Source of the DNA: Pseudomonadota bacterium
Lineage (GTDB): Bacteria > Pseudomonadota > Alphaproteobacteria > Rhizobiales > Rhizobiaceae
NCBI GenBank assembly: GCA_023433855.1
Contig: JAEYTV010000468.1
Location: 1 to 6,088, forward strand
Reading direction: 5' to 3'
Length of the DNA stretch: 6,088 nucleotides
The notes under the pieces were generated by a model, which was not told the DNA's origin, did no database searches, and saw only the letters and a program-made list of their open reading frames with translations. Within the stretch, counting starts at the first letter, position 1. Each line of letters opens with the position of its first letter. Below are positions 1 through 5,743 of the stretch, piece by piece. Both the position numbers and the translations under genes were made by a program.

Positions 1-206
1 GTCAGGATCGCCGGTTCCTGAAACATCCGGTTGATTTCGTCGCCGAGCAGCCAGGCGCGCCGGTACGACATGCCGATCGCCGCCCCTGCGGCCCGTATGG
101 AACCGTGTTCAGCGATCAGTTCGAGAAGTTGCGCCTTGCCGGGACCAAGCCTGGAACCATTATCGAAATCGACGCGGATGGTGGTCTTCGGCATCTCGTT
201 CATCAT
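1..206 (-). CDS. ModE-like winged helix-turn-helix regulator, N-terminal part (truncated by window edge)
   Basis: Only the first 68 codons are inside the window; the 3' end lies beyond position 1. The protein starts MMNEMPKTTIRVDFDNG and continues with LGPGKAQLLELIAEHGSIRAAG and AIGMSYRRAWLLGDEIN. This is the LysR-like DNA-binding fold found at the N-terminus of ModE, with the recognition helix around the SYRRAW residues. In ModE proteins this domain binds DNA and C-terminal TOBE domains bind molybdate. Many rhizobial relatives have the DNA-binding domain alone, and the window cannot show which type this is. The start ATG at 206-204 overlaps the stop of the upstream FAD dehydrogenase gene in an ATGA arrangement, so translation is probably coupled. 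AAGGTG five bases before the ATG can serve as ribosome binding site. A second in-frame ATG follows directly and is an equally possible start. The family call is good; a role in molybdenum control is only an inference. Confidence 0.8.
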   Translation of the reverse strand, partial: MMNEMPKTTIRVDFDNGSRLGPGKAQLLELIAEHGSIRAAGAAIGMSYRRAWLLGDEINRMFQEPAIL

Positions 207-1636
207 GCGAGCACCTTGCCAGGATTCATGATACCGGCAGGGTCGAAGACCGCTTTGATGCGGCGCATCAGATCCATTTCGACCGGGGAACGGATATGGG
301 CCAGTTCGTCGCGCTTCAGTTGCCCGATGCCGTGTTCGGCCGAGATCGATCCTCCCGCCGCAAGCACGATGGCATGCACGATCTCGTTGACCTCCCGCCA
401 ACGGGCGATGAAGTCGGCTTTGTCTGCGCCGACCGGCTGCGAGATGTTGTAGTGGATATTGCCGTCGCCGAGATGGCCGAAGGCGCAGATGCGGGCGCCG
501 GGAATAGCATTCAGCACCGCCCTGTCCGCCTCTGCCATGAACGACGGGATCTTCGACACCGGCACCGAGACGTCGTGCTTGATCGAGCCTCCCTCCGGCT
601 TCTGCGCATCCGAGAGACTTTCCCGCATGTGCCACAGCGCTCGTTGCTGGGCGACGGAGGACGCAATGACTGCGTCACGGATCAGACCAGCCTGGAAACC
701 CTGCTCCAGCAGCAACTGCACCATTTTTTCCGCTGTCTCGGCCGAATCCGACGTCGAGATGTCGATCAACGCATACCATGGATGCGGTTCGCCGAGGGGA
801 TCGCGGACACCTTCTATGTGCCGCGTGGTAAATTCGATGCCGATGCGCGGCATCAGTTCGAAGCCGGTCAGCGCCGCGCCGCACAGATTGGAGGCACGAT
901 CGAAGAGTTTGAGAGCGTCCTCCGGCGAATTGACCGCCGCAAGCGCCACCTGGTGGCCTGCCGGCTGTGGATAGAGTTTCAGCACCGCTCCGGTGATGAT
1001 GCCGAGAGTGCCTTCCGCGCCGATGAAGAGATCGCGCAGATCGTACCCGGTATTGTCTTTTTTCAACCGGCGCAGGCCATCCCAGACCTCACCGGTTGGC
1101 AGCACCACTTCGAGGCCGAGGCACAGCTGGCGCATGTTGCCATAGGCGAGCACGGCAGTGCCGCCCGCATTGGTGGAGAGATTGCCGCCAATCCGGCATG
1201 ACCCTTCCGATCCCAAGGAGAGCGGAAAGAGCCGGTCGACCGCCTCCGCCGCCTTTTGAACGTCCGCAAGAATGGCGCCACCGTCGGCTACGAGCACATT
1301 GGCCACGGGATCGACATCGCGGATGCGATTCATCCGTTCCAGCGAGACGATGAGGTCGCCGCCGTTTGCCCGCGGGGTCTGCCCCCCGACCAGCCCGGTA
1401 TTGCCGGTCTGGGGCACGATCGGCGTTCCCGTTTCGCTCGCCAGCTTCAGGATCGCGGCGACTTCCTCCGTCGATCCGGGTTTGAGGAGCATCGGAGATG
1501 ATCCTCGATAAAGCCCCCGGCCTTCCACGAGATGCGGGGCAAGATCGTCCGGATCGCGCAACACATGGCTCTCACCGACGATCGCGGCAAATCGATCGAG
1601 AACGTCCGGCCGGGCCACTGGGATATCCATCGGCAT
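203..1636 (-). CDS. FAD-linked D-2-hydroxyacid dehydrogenase (D-2-hydroxyglutarate/D-lactate dehydrogenase type)
   Basis: This 477-residue protein has the full length and order of the VAO/PCMH flavoprotein family that oxidises D-2-hydroxyacids to 2-oxoacids. The N-terminal half is the FAD-binding domain, with PQTGNTGLVGGQTP at 75-88, SEGSCRIGGNLSTNAGG at about 143-159 and IGAEGTLGIITG at 205-216. The C-terminal half is the substrate domain, with KHDVSVPV at 353-360, FGHLGDGNIHYN at 386-397, SAEHGIGQLKR at 432-442 and FDPAGIMNPGK at 464-474. In D-2-hydroxyglutarate dehydrogenases the two His of the GHLGDGNIH motif and the Glu of the AEHG motif bind a catalytic metal, and all are present here. 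Electrons probably pass to ETF or the quinone pool. The substrate cannot be fixed from sequence: D-2-hydroxyglutarate, D-lactate and glycolate remain possible. The gene begins 9 bases after the tsaC stop. TAGGAG precedes the ATG by 3 bases; the second ATG at 1630 is spaced better (9 bases) and may be the true start. Confidence 0.9.
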   Translation of the reverse strand: MPMDIPVARPDVLDRFAAIVGESHVLRDPDDLAPHLVEGRGLYRGSSPMLLKPGSTEEVAAILKLASETGTPIVPQTGNTGLVGGQTPRANGGDLIVSLERMNRIRDVDPVANVLVADGGAILADVQKAAEAVDRLFPLSLGSEGSCRIGGNLSTNAGGTAVLAYGNMRQLCLGLEVVLPTGEVWDGLRRLKKDNTGYDLRDLFIGAEGTLGIITGAVLKLYPQPAGHQVALAAVNSPEDALKLFDRASNLCGAALTGFELMPRIGIEFTTRHIEGVRDPLGEPHPWYALIDISTSDSAETAEKMVQLLLEQGFQAGLIRDAVIASSVAQQRALWHMRESLSDAQKPEGGSIKHDVSVPVSKIPSFMAEADRAVLNAIPGARICAFGHLGDGNIHYNISQPVGADKADFIARWREVNEIVHAIVLAAGGSISAEHGIGQLKRDELAHIRSPVEMDLMRRIKAVFDPAGIMNPGKVLA

Positions 1637-1645
1637 GTGCTCCTA

Positions 1646-2620
1646 TTATCGCGGTGCCGCCGCCCGCGCCAGACGGTCGTTGATCGCCTCACCCAATCCC
1701 TCGTTCGGAATCGGCGTGACGGCGATGCGCGACGTGCCGGTCGCGTCGGCGCGCTTCAGGTAATCGAACAGGTTTGCGGCTGCCTCGGCAAGATCGCCGG
1801 AAGGACTGAGATCCAGGATTGCCGATGCGTCTTCGCTTCCCTTCACCGGACGCGAGGCCAGCCGGATGAGGACCTCACCCGGTTCCACGTTCTCGGCATT
1901 GAGGCGGACGCTCGCTGAAGGAGCATAATGTGAGGCAAGCATCCCGGGTGCTTCGATGATCGCGGCCGAACCTTCGGGTCGGATGAGCCTCATGCCGGTG
2001 GCCGCTTCGATATCCTCGGCGGGTATTCCACCCGGCCGAAGCAGGCGGACGAGCCCGTCCTCGACGCGCACGATGGTGGATTCCACACCCACAGGCGCCG
2101 CCCCTCCGTCGATGATGAGCTTCAGTCTCTCGCCGAGATCGCCGGCGACATGAAGGGCGGTGGTCGGGCTGATCTTGCCGGAGGTGTTGGCGCTCGGAGC
2201 TGCAAGCGGCTTGCCGTAGGTCCGAATGAGATCGGCAGCGAAACCTTTTGGCGCACGAACACCGACCGTATCGAGGCCTGCGGTTGCAAGCGGGTGGATG
2301 CCGCTATCCGGCCTGAGCGGCAGGATCAGCGTGAGAGGACCCGGCCAGTAACGCTCGGCAAGCAGGCGGGAGATCGGATCGAAGACCGCGTACCGTTCTG
2401 CCATCCCGATATCCGCCATATGGCAGATCAGCGGATTGAACCGCGGGCGCCCCTTCGTCTCGTAGATGCGGGTTATGGCGGCGGGGCTGGTGGCGTCCGC
2501 CGCCAGTCCGTAAACGGTTTCCGTGGGTATCGCGACCGGCAGATCCGCCGCCAGGATGGCGCAGGCCCTGTCGATTGCGCTTTGCCGGTCAGTTGCGATG
2601 TCGATGATCTCAGCCGTCAT
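1646..2620 (-). CDS. tsaC: L-threonylcarbamoyladenylate synthase, Sua5 type
   Basis: This enzyme makes threonylcarbamoyl-AMP from threonine, bicarbonate and ATP, the first step of the t6A modification at position 37 of ANN-decoding tRNAs in the cytoplasm. TsaD with its partners then transfers the group to tRNA. The YrdC domain fills roughly residues 10-200, with IPTETVYGLAADA at 31-43, KGRPRFNPLI at 56-65, YWPGPLTLIL at 91-100, APSANTSGKISPT at 141-153, and GVESTIV followed by LRPGGIP at 178-200. At 324 residues the protein is longer than a stand-alone TsaC (about 190) and fits the two-domain Sua5 form. The linker motif APGMLASHYAP (224-234) and a C-terminal Sua5 domain support this. The C-terminal motif PNEGLGEAINDRLARAA is typical of the family. 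The gene follows the unknown 206-residue protein by 32 bases and precedes the FAD dehydrogenase by 9, so co-transcription is likely. The ribosome binding site is weak (GGCGGA directly before the ATG). Confidence 0.93.
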   Translation of the reverse strand: MTAEIIDIATDRQSAIDRACAILAADLPVAIPTETVYGLAADATSPAAITRIYETKGRPRFNPLICHMADIGMAERYAVFDPISRLLAERYWPGPLTLILPLRPDSGIHPLATAGLDTVGVRAPKGFAADLIRTYGKPLAAPSANTSGKISPTTALHVAGDLGERLKLIIDGGAAPVGVESTIVRVEDGLVRLLRPGGIPAEDIEAATGMRLIRPEGSAAIIEAPGMLASHYAPSASVRLNAENVEPGEVLIRLASRPVKGSEDASAILDLSPSGDLAEAAANLFDYLKRADATGTSRIAVTPIPNEGLGEAINDRLARAAAPR

Positions 2621-2652
2621 GTCCGCCGTCCATAGCGCGGACCGGCCTGATT

Positions 2653-3273
2653 TTAAAGTTTTTTGATGATCTCACGCACCGCGTCATTCGGCGCGCCGAG
2701 CATCAGCACGTTCCGGATCGCATGGTGGGGGTCACGTGTCTGGAACAGCAGTCCATTTTTGCGTAGCGCACGGCTGATGCGTAGCGGCTCGCCCGGATCA
2801 CTCTCGAAGGCGACGGCAAAGTACATCTGGGAGGAGGAGGGGCTGATATGTTCGAAGAACGTGTCGTCCTCCTCGCCGACCTCCGAAAAGAAGTTGGCGA
2901 TGTAGAAGGACCAACTCACCGGAATGCGCGACTCAAGCAGGCTTCTTGCGGCAGTGACATGACAATAGCCAAGATGCGGCCGTCCCGCCAGGGTGCGGTG
3001 AAAGAGGATCTTGGGAAACTGGATGGAACGGTGGAAGGCATTGATCCGCGAATGGCTCTTTTCGCCGGCGGCTTCAAGTTTTCTGCCCGTTCGCTCTGCG
3101 ACTTCCGCGTAGCTGAGATAGCGACGCTCCCCTCCAAGCCAGTTCGGCTTGTTGCGGGTGATCCGCCCCGTGCGCAGGAACTCTGAATGTACGGTGCTCT
3201 TCTCGTTTGCCGGCATGGACGACCTCGGCGCCGGCGCTTCGAAATAGCGGATCTGTGGCTTCACATGCACCAT
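2653..3273 (-). CDS. Conserved-looking hypothetical protein, 206 residues
   Basis: I do not recognise this protein. The frame stays open back to 3390, but the start at 3273 is preferred because AAGGGAG lies 7 bases before that ATG; upstream ATGs lack such a site. The protein begins MVHVKPQIRYFEAPAPRSS. It is soluble in character, rich in Arg, His and aromatic residues, has a single Cys (about residue 104) and no signal peptide or convincing membrane segment. Residues 50-75 (RRYLSYAEVAERTGRKLEAAGE) read like an amphipathic helix. The middle part (INAFHRSIQFPKILFHRT, about 77-94) and residues 115-135 carry several aromatics. An acidic patch GEEDDTFFEH lies near 133-142. It is the first gene of the minus-strand cluster leading into tsaC, 32 bases away, so its transcript probably continues into tsaC. 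Coding is supported by the strong ribosome binding site and a sensible composition; no function can be given. Confidence 0.75.
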   Translation of the reverse strand: MVHVKPQIRYFEAPAPRSSMPANEKSTVHSEFLRTGRITRNKPNWLGGERRYLSYAEVAERTGRKLEAAGEKSHSRINAFHRSIQFPKILFHRTLAGRPHLGYCHVTAARSLLESRIPVSWSFYIANFFSEVGEEDDTFFEHISPSSSQMYFAVAFESDPGEPLRISRALRKNGLLFQTRDPHHAIRNVLMLGAPNDAVREIIKKL

Positions 3274-3296
3274 GGTGCCGCTCCCTTGACGAACCG

Positions 3297-3324
3297 ATCT
3301 TAGGATCCATTGCTTAACGGCAAG
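3297..3324 (-). promoter_or_regulatory. Possible promoter for the minus-strand cluster
   Basis: Read on the minus strand, CTTGCC (3324-3319) and TAAGAT (3302-3297) are separated by 16 bases. They resemble the rhizobial housekeeping hexamers. The predicted transcript would start near 3290, leaving a short leader that contains the AAGGGAG ribosome binding site of the 206-residue gene. The match is only partial, so this is a suggestion from position and pattern. Confidence 0.3.
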
Positions 3325-3417
3325 TTTCTTGTGCGGGATGTCGAAAACGCTGGTCGTCAATCTGTTGCCGGATGTCGCAATGCCGCTCATGCGCCAGTCG
3401 ACGGATGGCTACATTCG

Positions 3418-3609
3418 CCAGGCTCGAGGTGCCGCCTTGCTAGGGAAGGCGGAGAATTGGGAAGCCGGTCAGAAGCCGGCGCTGCCCCCGCAACGGTGGT
3501 GGAGTTCAAGGGTCTGGCAACAGCCACTGGGAAAGAGCCGCAATGGCCGCCCGGGAAGGCGCCCGATCAGTCCGTTCCGGACAGCTCCTCAGCCCGGAAA
3601 CCAGCCTGG
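3418..3609 (+). ncRNA. Cobalamin (adenosylcobalamin-type) riboswitch
   Basis: The conserved core of the B12 riboswitch family is readable in order. A closing stem pairs CCAGGCT (3418-3424) with AGCCTGG (3603-3609), seven perfect pairs. It is followed by GAGGTGCC (3427-3433) and a hairpin CCGCCTT/AAGGCGG (3432-3438 with 3446-3452). Next come GGGAAGCCGGT (3459-3469), the GCCGG/CCGGC hairpin, and the core element GCTGCCCCCGCAACGGT (3481-3497). Then follow GCCACTGG (3523-3530), CCGGGAAGGCG (3551-3561) and the B12 box AGCCCGGAAACCAGCC (3591-3606). In this family ligand binding normally represses the downstream gene. Here that gene is the Rieske oxygenase at 3717, about 107 bases past the aptamer. 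No terminator with a T-run lies between them, so control of translation is more likely than premature termination. The kissing-loop partner was not resolved by eye. Confidence 0.93.
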
Positions 3610-3686
3610 AGCGCAGTGGTACACCGAGCGCGGAGGGCGGTCGGGCGGCAATCCTGGGCGAGCCGTGCTGGCCGGGATGTCCGCGT

Positions 3687-3723
3687 CTTCGTCTTCCGCT
3701 TCAAAGAGGATGGAAGATGGAAG
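3687..3723 (+). promoter_or_regulatory. Hairpin enclosing the start codon of the Rieske oxygenase; possible riboswitch expression platform
   Basis: CTTC-G-TCTTCC (3687-3697) can pair with GGAAGA-TG-GAAG (3712-3723), giving 6 plus 4 base pairs around a small internal mismatch. The start codon ATG (3717-3719) sits within the 3' arm and the ribosome binding site AGAGGA (3705-3710) lies in the 14-base loop. Such a structure could block initiation when formed. Its place just after a B12 riboswitch without a terminator fits translational control. A second pairing, CGCGGA (3629-3634) with TCCGCG (3680-3685), would stack directly upstream. The pairing is seen; the regulatory role is inferred. Confidence 0.4.
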
Positions 3724-4961
3724 TCCGTAATCAGGTCCTGCGGCAGCTCAAGAACCGGCGCGAAGGCTTCAGCCTGGAGCAAGCCTTCTATACGGACCCC
3801 GACTACTACAAGCTGGATCTCGAGATGATCTGGTATCGCGACTGGCTGTTCGTTGGCCATGATTGCGAATTGCCCAAGGCCGGGAGTTATTTCACCCTCC
3901 AGATCGGCGACTATGCGGTGGTAGTGGTGAGGGGCCGGGACGGCGCGATCCGCGCTCTCCACAACACATGCCGCCACCGCGGCAGTCGAGTGTGCACCAA
4001 GGAGAGAGGGTCAGCGGTTCGGCTCGTCTGTCCTTATCACCAATGGACCTACGAGCTGGATGGCTCGCTTCTCGCCGCCCGTCATATGGGGCAGGAATTC
4101 GACAAGGCGCAATTCGGTTTGAAGGCTGTCCATTGCGAAACCGTTGCCGGATACGTCTTTATCTGCCTGGCCAATGAGGCGCCGGACTTCGCGCCCGTTC
4201 GGGCGGCGATCGAGCCCTACATGGCGCCGCACCGCCTCTCGGAGGCAAAGGTTGCGCACCAATCGACGATCGTTGAGAAGGGCAACTGGAAGCTGGTCTG
4301 GGAGAACAACCGCGAATGTTACCATTGCGCAGGAAATCATCCGGAGCTCTGCCGCACCTTTCCCGAAGCGCCGACCGTCACCGGCGTCGCCGGGGCGATC
4401 GACGATCCCGTCATCCTCGAGCACTGGCGGCGTTGTGAGGCAGCGGGACTGCCGAGCCGCTTCGATATCTCTCCGGACGGCCAGTTTCGCGTCGCCCGCA
4501 TGCCGCTGATCGAAGGAGCAGAGAGCTATACGATGTCCGGCCGAAAGGCGGTCGCTCGCCGACTTTCCGACGACGTGGCAATCGATGCGGTTGGCACCAT
4601 GCTCCTCTTTCACTACCCCACCACATGGAACCACATGCTCGGAGATCATGCGGTTTCCTTCCGCGTGACGCCGCTCGGCCCCGAGGAAACGGCGGTCACG
4701 ACGAAGTGGCTCGTTCACAAGGATGCCGTCGAAGGGGTTGATTACCACCTGGATGAACTGACGCATGTCTGGAACATGACGAATGACCAGGATCGGCAGA
4801 TCGTGGAGGAAAATGCCTTCGGTATCCGCTCTCCCGCTTACGAACCCGGGCCTTATTCGGCTGTCCACGAAGGTGGCGTCATGCAGTTTGTCGAATGGTA
4901 TTCGGCTTTCATGATGGATCGGCTCCAGGGGGATCAGGCAAGACTGGCGGTCGTCGCCTAG
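3717..4961 (+). CDS. Rieske non-heme iron oxygenase alpha subunit, quaternary-ammonium demethylase type (GbcA/Stc2-like)
   Basis: This 414-residue protein is a Rieske oxygenase alpha subunit of the group that oxidatively demethylates glycine betaine, stachydrine or related compounds and releases formaldehyde. The N-terminal FYTDPDYYKLDLEMIWYRDW (24-43) is typical of that group. The [2Fe-2S] Rieske ligands are C85 and H87 in CRHRG, and C105 and H108 in CPYH. The mononuclear iron site is E200-x2-H203-x4-H208 within NRECYHCAGNH, plus an Asp of NDQD (356-359). Glu occurs where ring-hydroxylating dioxygenases usually have the bridging Asp. The frame is open from 3543, but that ATG is inside the riboswitch; the ATG at 3717 has AGAGGA six bases upstream and gives the expected family N-terminus. 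It needs an electron-transfer reductase (GbcB-like), which is not in the window. The gene lies downstream of a cobalamin riboswitch, so expression should fall when B12 is plentiful. The exact substrate is unproven. Confidence 0.9.
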   Translation: MEVRNQVLRQLKNRREGFSLEQAFYTDPDYYKLDLEMIWYRDWLFVGHDCELPKAGSYFTLQIGDYAVVVVRGRDGAIRALHNTCRHRGSRVCTKERGSAVRLVCPYHQWTYELDGSLLAARHMGQEFDKAQFGLKAVHCETVAGYVFICLANEAPDFAPVRAAIEPYMAPHRLSEAKVAHQSTIVEKGNWKLVWENNRECYHCAGNHPELCRTFPEAPTVTGVAGAIDDPVILEHWRRCEAAGLPSRFDISPDGQFRVARMPLIEGAESYTMSGRKAVARRLSDDVAIDAVGTMLLFHYPTTWNHMLGDHAVSFRVTPLGPEETAVTTKWLVHKDAVEGVDYHLDELTHVWNMTNDQDRQIVEENAFGIRSPAYEPGPYSAVHEGGVMQFVEWYSAFMMDRLQGDQARLAVVA

Positions 4962-4969
4962 TCAGTCTG

Positions 4970-5009
4970 AGGCCGATCATTGTCAGATGTGACGCAGTAT
5001 GATCGGCCT
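4970..5009 (+). repeat. Perfect inverted repeat after the Rieske oxygenase gene; stem-loop without U-tract
   Basis: AGGCCGATCAT (4970-4980) and ATGATCGGCCT (4999-5009) are exact reverse complements of 11 bases, with an 18-base loop in which GTCA/TGAC can pair again. It begins nine bases past the stop codon of the oxygenase gene. There is no run of T on either side, so it is not a standard intrinsic terminator. It may mark the mRNA 3' end or protect it. Confidence 0.55.
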
Positions 5010-5015
5010 GCCGAT

Positions 5016-5040
5016 GGAACAATCGACCGTGCAACGCATT
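5016..5040 (+). promoter_or_regulatory. Candidate EcfG/RpoE2 (general stress response) promoter for the BA14K gene
   Basis: GGAAC at 5016-5020 is followed after 16 bases by CATT (5037-5040), that is GGAAC-N18-TT. The alphaproteobacterial general-stress ECF sigma factor recognises GGAAC with a CGTT-like -10 element at 16-17 bases, and RpoE2 of Sinorhizobium is described as GGAAC-N18-19-TT. The element lies 37 bases before the BA14K start codon, leaving room for a short leader with the ribosome binding site at 5065-5069. The -10 part differs from CGTT in one base. Confidence 0.45.
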
Positions 5041-5076
5041 GATTTCGGTTAGTACAAATAAGATGAGGAACACCCC

Positions 5077-5553
5077 ATGAAAGCTCTTGGTTCGCGGCTC
5101 ACCGCCGTTGCGATAGCCTTTGCGGCCACTTTTACCAGCTTAACGCCCGTCCAGGCTTTCCAGATGCCGTCTCCACCGGTCATCGGGGCCGCCGCGGATG
5201 TCACGAATGTCCAGTATAGTAACCGCGATCGCCGTGACTGGCGCAGGGACAATAATCGTCGCGAGATGCGTCGTGACATGCGCCGCGACGACCGTCGCGC
5301 GGGTTGGTACAATGGTCATCGTGGGTATCGCGAACGTCGTCCGGGTTACCGCTATTATAACGGCTATTGGTTTCCGCTCGCCGCCTTCGGGGCAGGAGCG
5401 ATCATCGGTGGCGCTATCGCCAACGACCGCGGCGGTTACTCGAGCCGGCACATAGCATGGTGTGAAAGCCGCTATCGCAGCTATCGTGCGTCGGACAATA
5501 CGTATGTTCCGCGCGCTGGCGTGCGGGCTCGCTGCGTTTCGCCCTACAGCTAA
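5077..5553 (+). CDS. BA14K-family exported protein
   Basis: The 158-residue product begins with a signal peptide: basic start MKALGSRL, hydrophobic core [14 protein letters not shown], and a likely signal peptidase I site after VQA at residue 27. It continues with an Arg-rich low-complexity stretch (about 49-93) containing [14 protein letters not shown] and repeated Arg-Tyr-Gly elements. A hydrophobic glycine-rich segment [17 protein letters not shown] (99-115) may be membrane-embedded. The C-terminal BA14K motif [19 protein letters not shown] (125-143) ends near RARCVSPYS. Its two Cys (129 and 153) could form a disulfide. The family is named after a Brucella immunoreactive, lectin-like protein and is widespread in Rhizobiales; its molecular role is poorly defined. 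GAGGA lies seven bases before the ATG. The gene stands alone between a candidate stress promoter and an intrinsic terminator. The Arg-rich repeat makes long antisense frames here, which are not real genes. Confidence 0.9.
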   Translation: MKALGSRLTAVAIAFAATFTSLTPVQAFQMPSPPVIGAAADVTNVQYSNRDRRDWRRDNNRREMRRDMRRDDRRAGWYNGHRGYRERRPGYRYYNGYWFPLAAFGAGAIIGGAIANDRGGYSSRHIAWCESRYRSYRASDNTYVPRAGVRARCVSPYS

Positions 5554-5577
5554 GATCAGCCGCCGAGCAGGCTTGCT

Positions 5578-5609
5578 AAACCCGGCCCGGATCATCCTGG
5601 CCGGGTTTT
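5578..5609 (+). terminator. Intrinsic terminator after the BA14K gene
   Basis: AAACCCGGCC (5578-5587) pairs perfectly with GGCCGGGTTT (5599-5608) around an 11-base loop in which GGA/TCC can pair further. The stem is GC-rich and ends in TTTT. It starts 24 bases after the stop codon, the expected position for a Rho-independent terminator on the plus strand. The T-run is short but the stem is strong. The complementary A-run also allows weak activity on the minus strand. Confidence 0.85.
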
Positions 5610-5658
5610 GTCCGTCGGACACCGTTATGCTGTGCAGGGGCGCTGCGGTACCAGGACG

Positions 5659-5688
5659 TTGACAAGGGCATTGACGTTTACGTAAAAA
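5659..5688 (+). promoter_or_regulatory. Candidate promoter with MerR-type operator before the acyl-CoA dehydrogenase gene
   Basis: TTGACA (5659-5664) matches a -35 consensus and TAAAAA (5683-5688) follows after 18 bases as a possible -10. Between and partly over them lies TTGACG-TTTA-CGTAAA (5671-5686), a dyad with one mismatch that also contains the perfect palindrome TTTACGTAAA (5677-5686). An operator inside a long spacer is typical of MerR-family activators. TTTACG-N4-CGTAAA-like sites are known for LiuR-type regulators of branched-chain amino acid and acyl-CoA breakdown. The regulator itself is not in the window. Confidence 0.45.
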
Positions 5689-5743
5689 GCATGGAGCGGC
5701 CGAACCAGGGGCGGATTGGCGGCGGCGCGCGCGGAGGAGCATC

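Noticed and set aside
296..1201. 301-codon open frame on the plus strand
   Set aside because: It is antisense to the FAD dehydrogenase, whose conserved motifs cover the same bases.
3286..3314. TTGACG with a following ATTGCT as a plus-strand promoter for the riboswitch RNA
   Set aside because: The -10 match is poor, and the same bases fit the minus-strand promoter and leader; no convincing plus-strand promoter could be chosen between 3290 and 3417.
3274..3390. N-terminal extension of the 206-residue minus-strand protein to 3390
   Set aside because: The ATG at 3273 has AAGGGAG seven bases upstream, and the extension would cover the likely promoter region.
3543..3716. N-terminal extension of the Rieske oxygenase frame back to an ATG at 3543
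   Set aside because: This stretch overlaps the 3' part of the cobalamin riboswitch, its translation does not resemble the family, and the ATG at 3717 has a good ribosome binding site and gives the normal N-terminus.
4011..4868. 285-codon open frame on the minus strand
   Set aside because: It lies opposite the Rieske oxygenase gene, has no family-like motifs and is a product of GC-rich codon usage.
5230..5320. Repeated CGTCGCGA/CGTCGTGA-like units as a possible DNA repeat array
   Set aside because: They are in frame and simply encode the Arg/Asp-rich low-complexity part of the BA14K protein.
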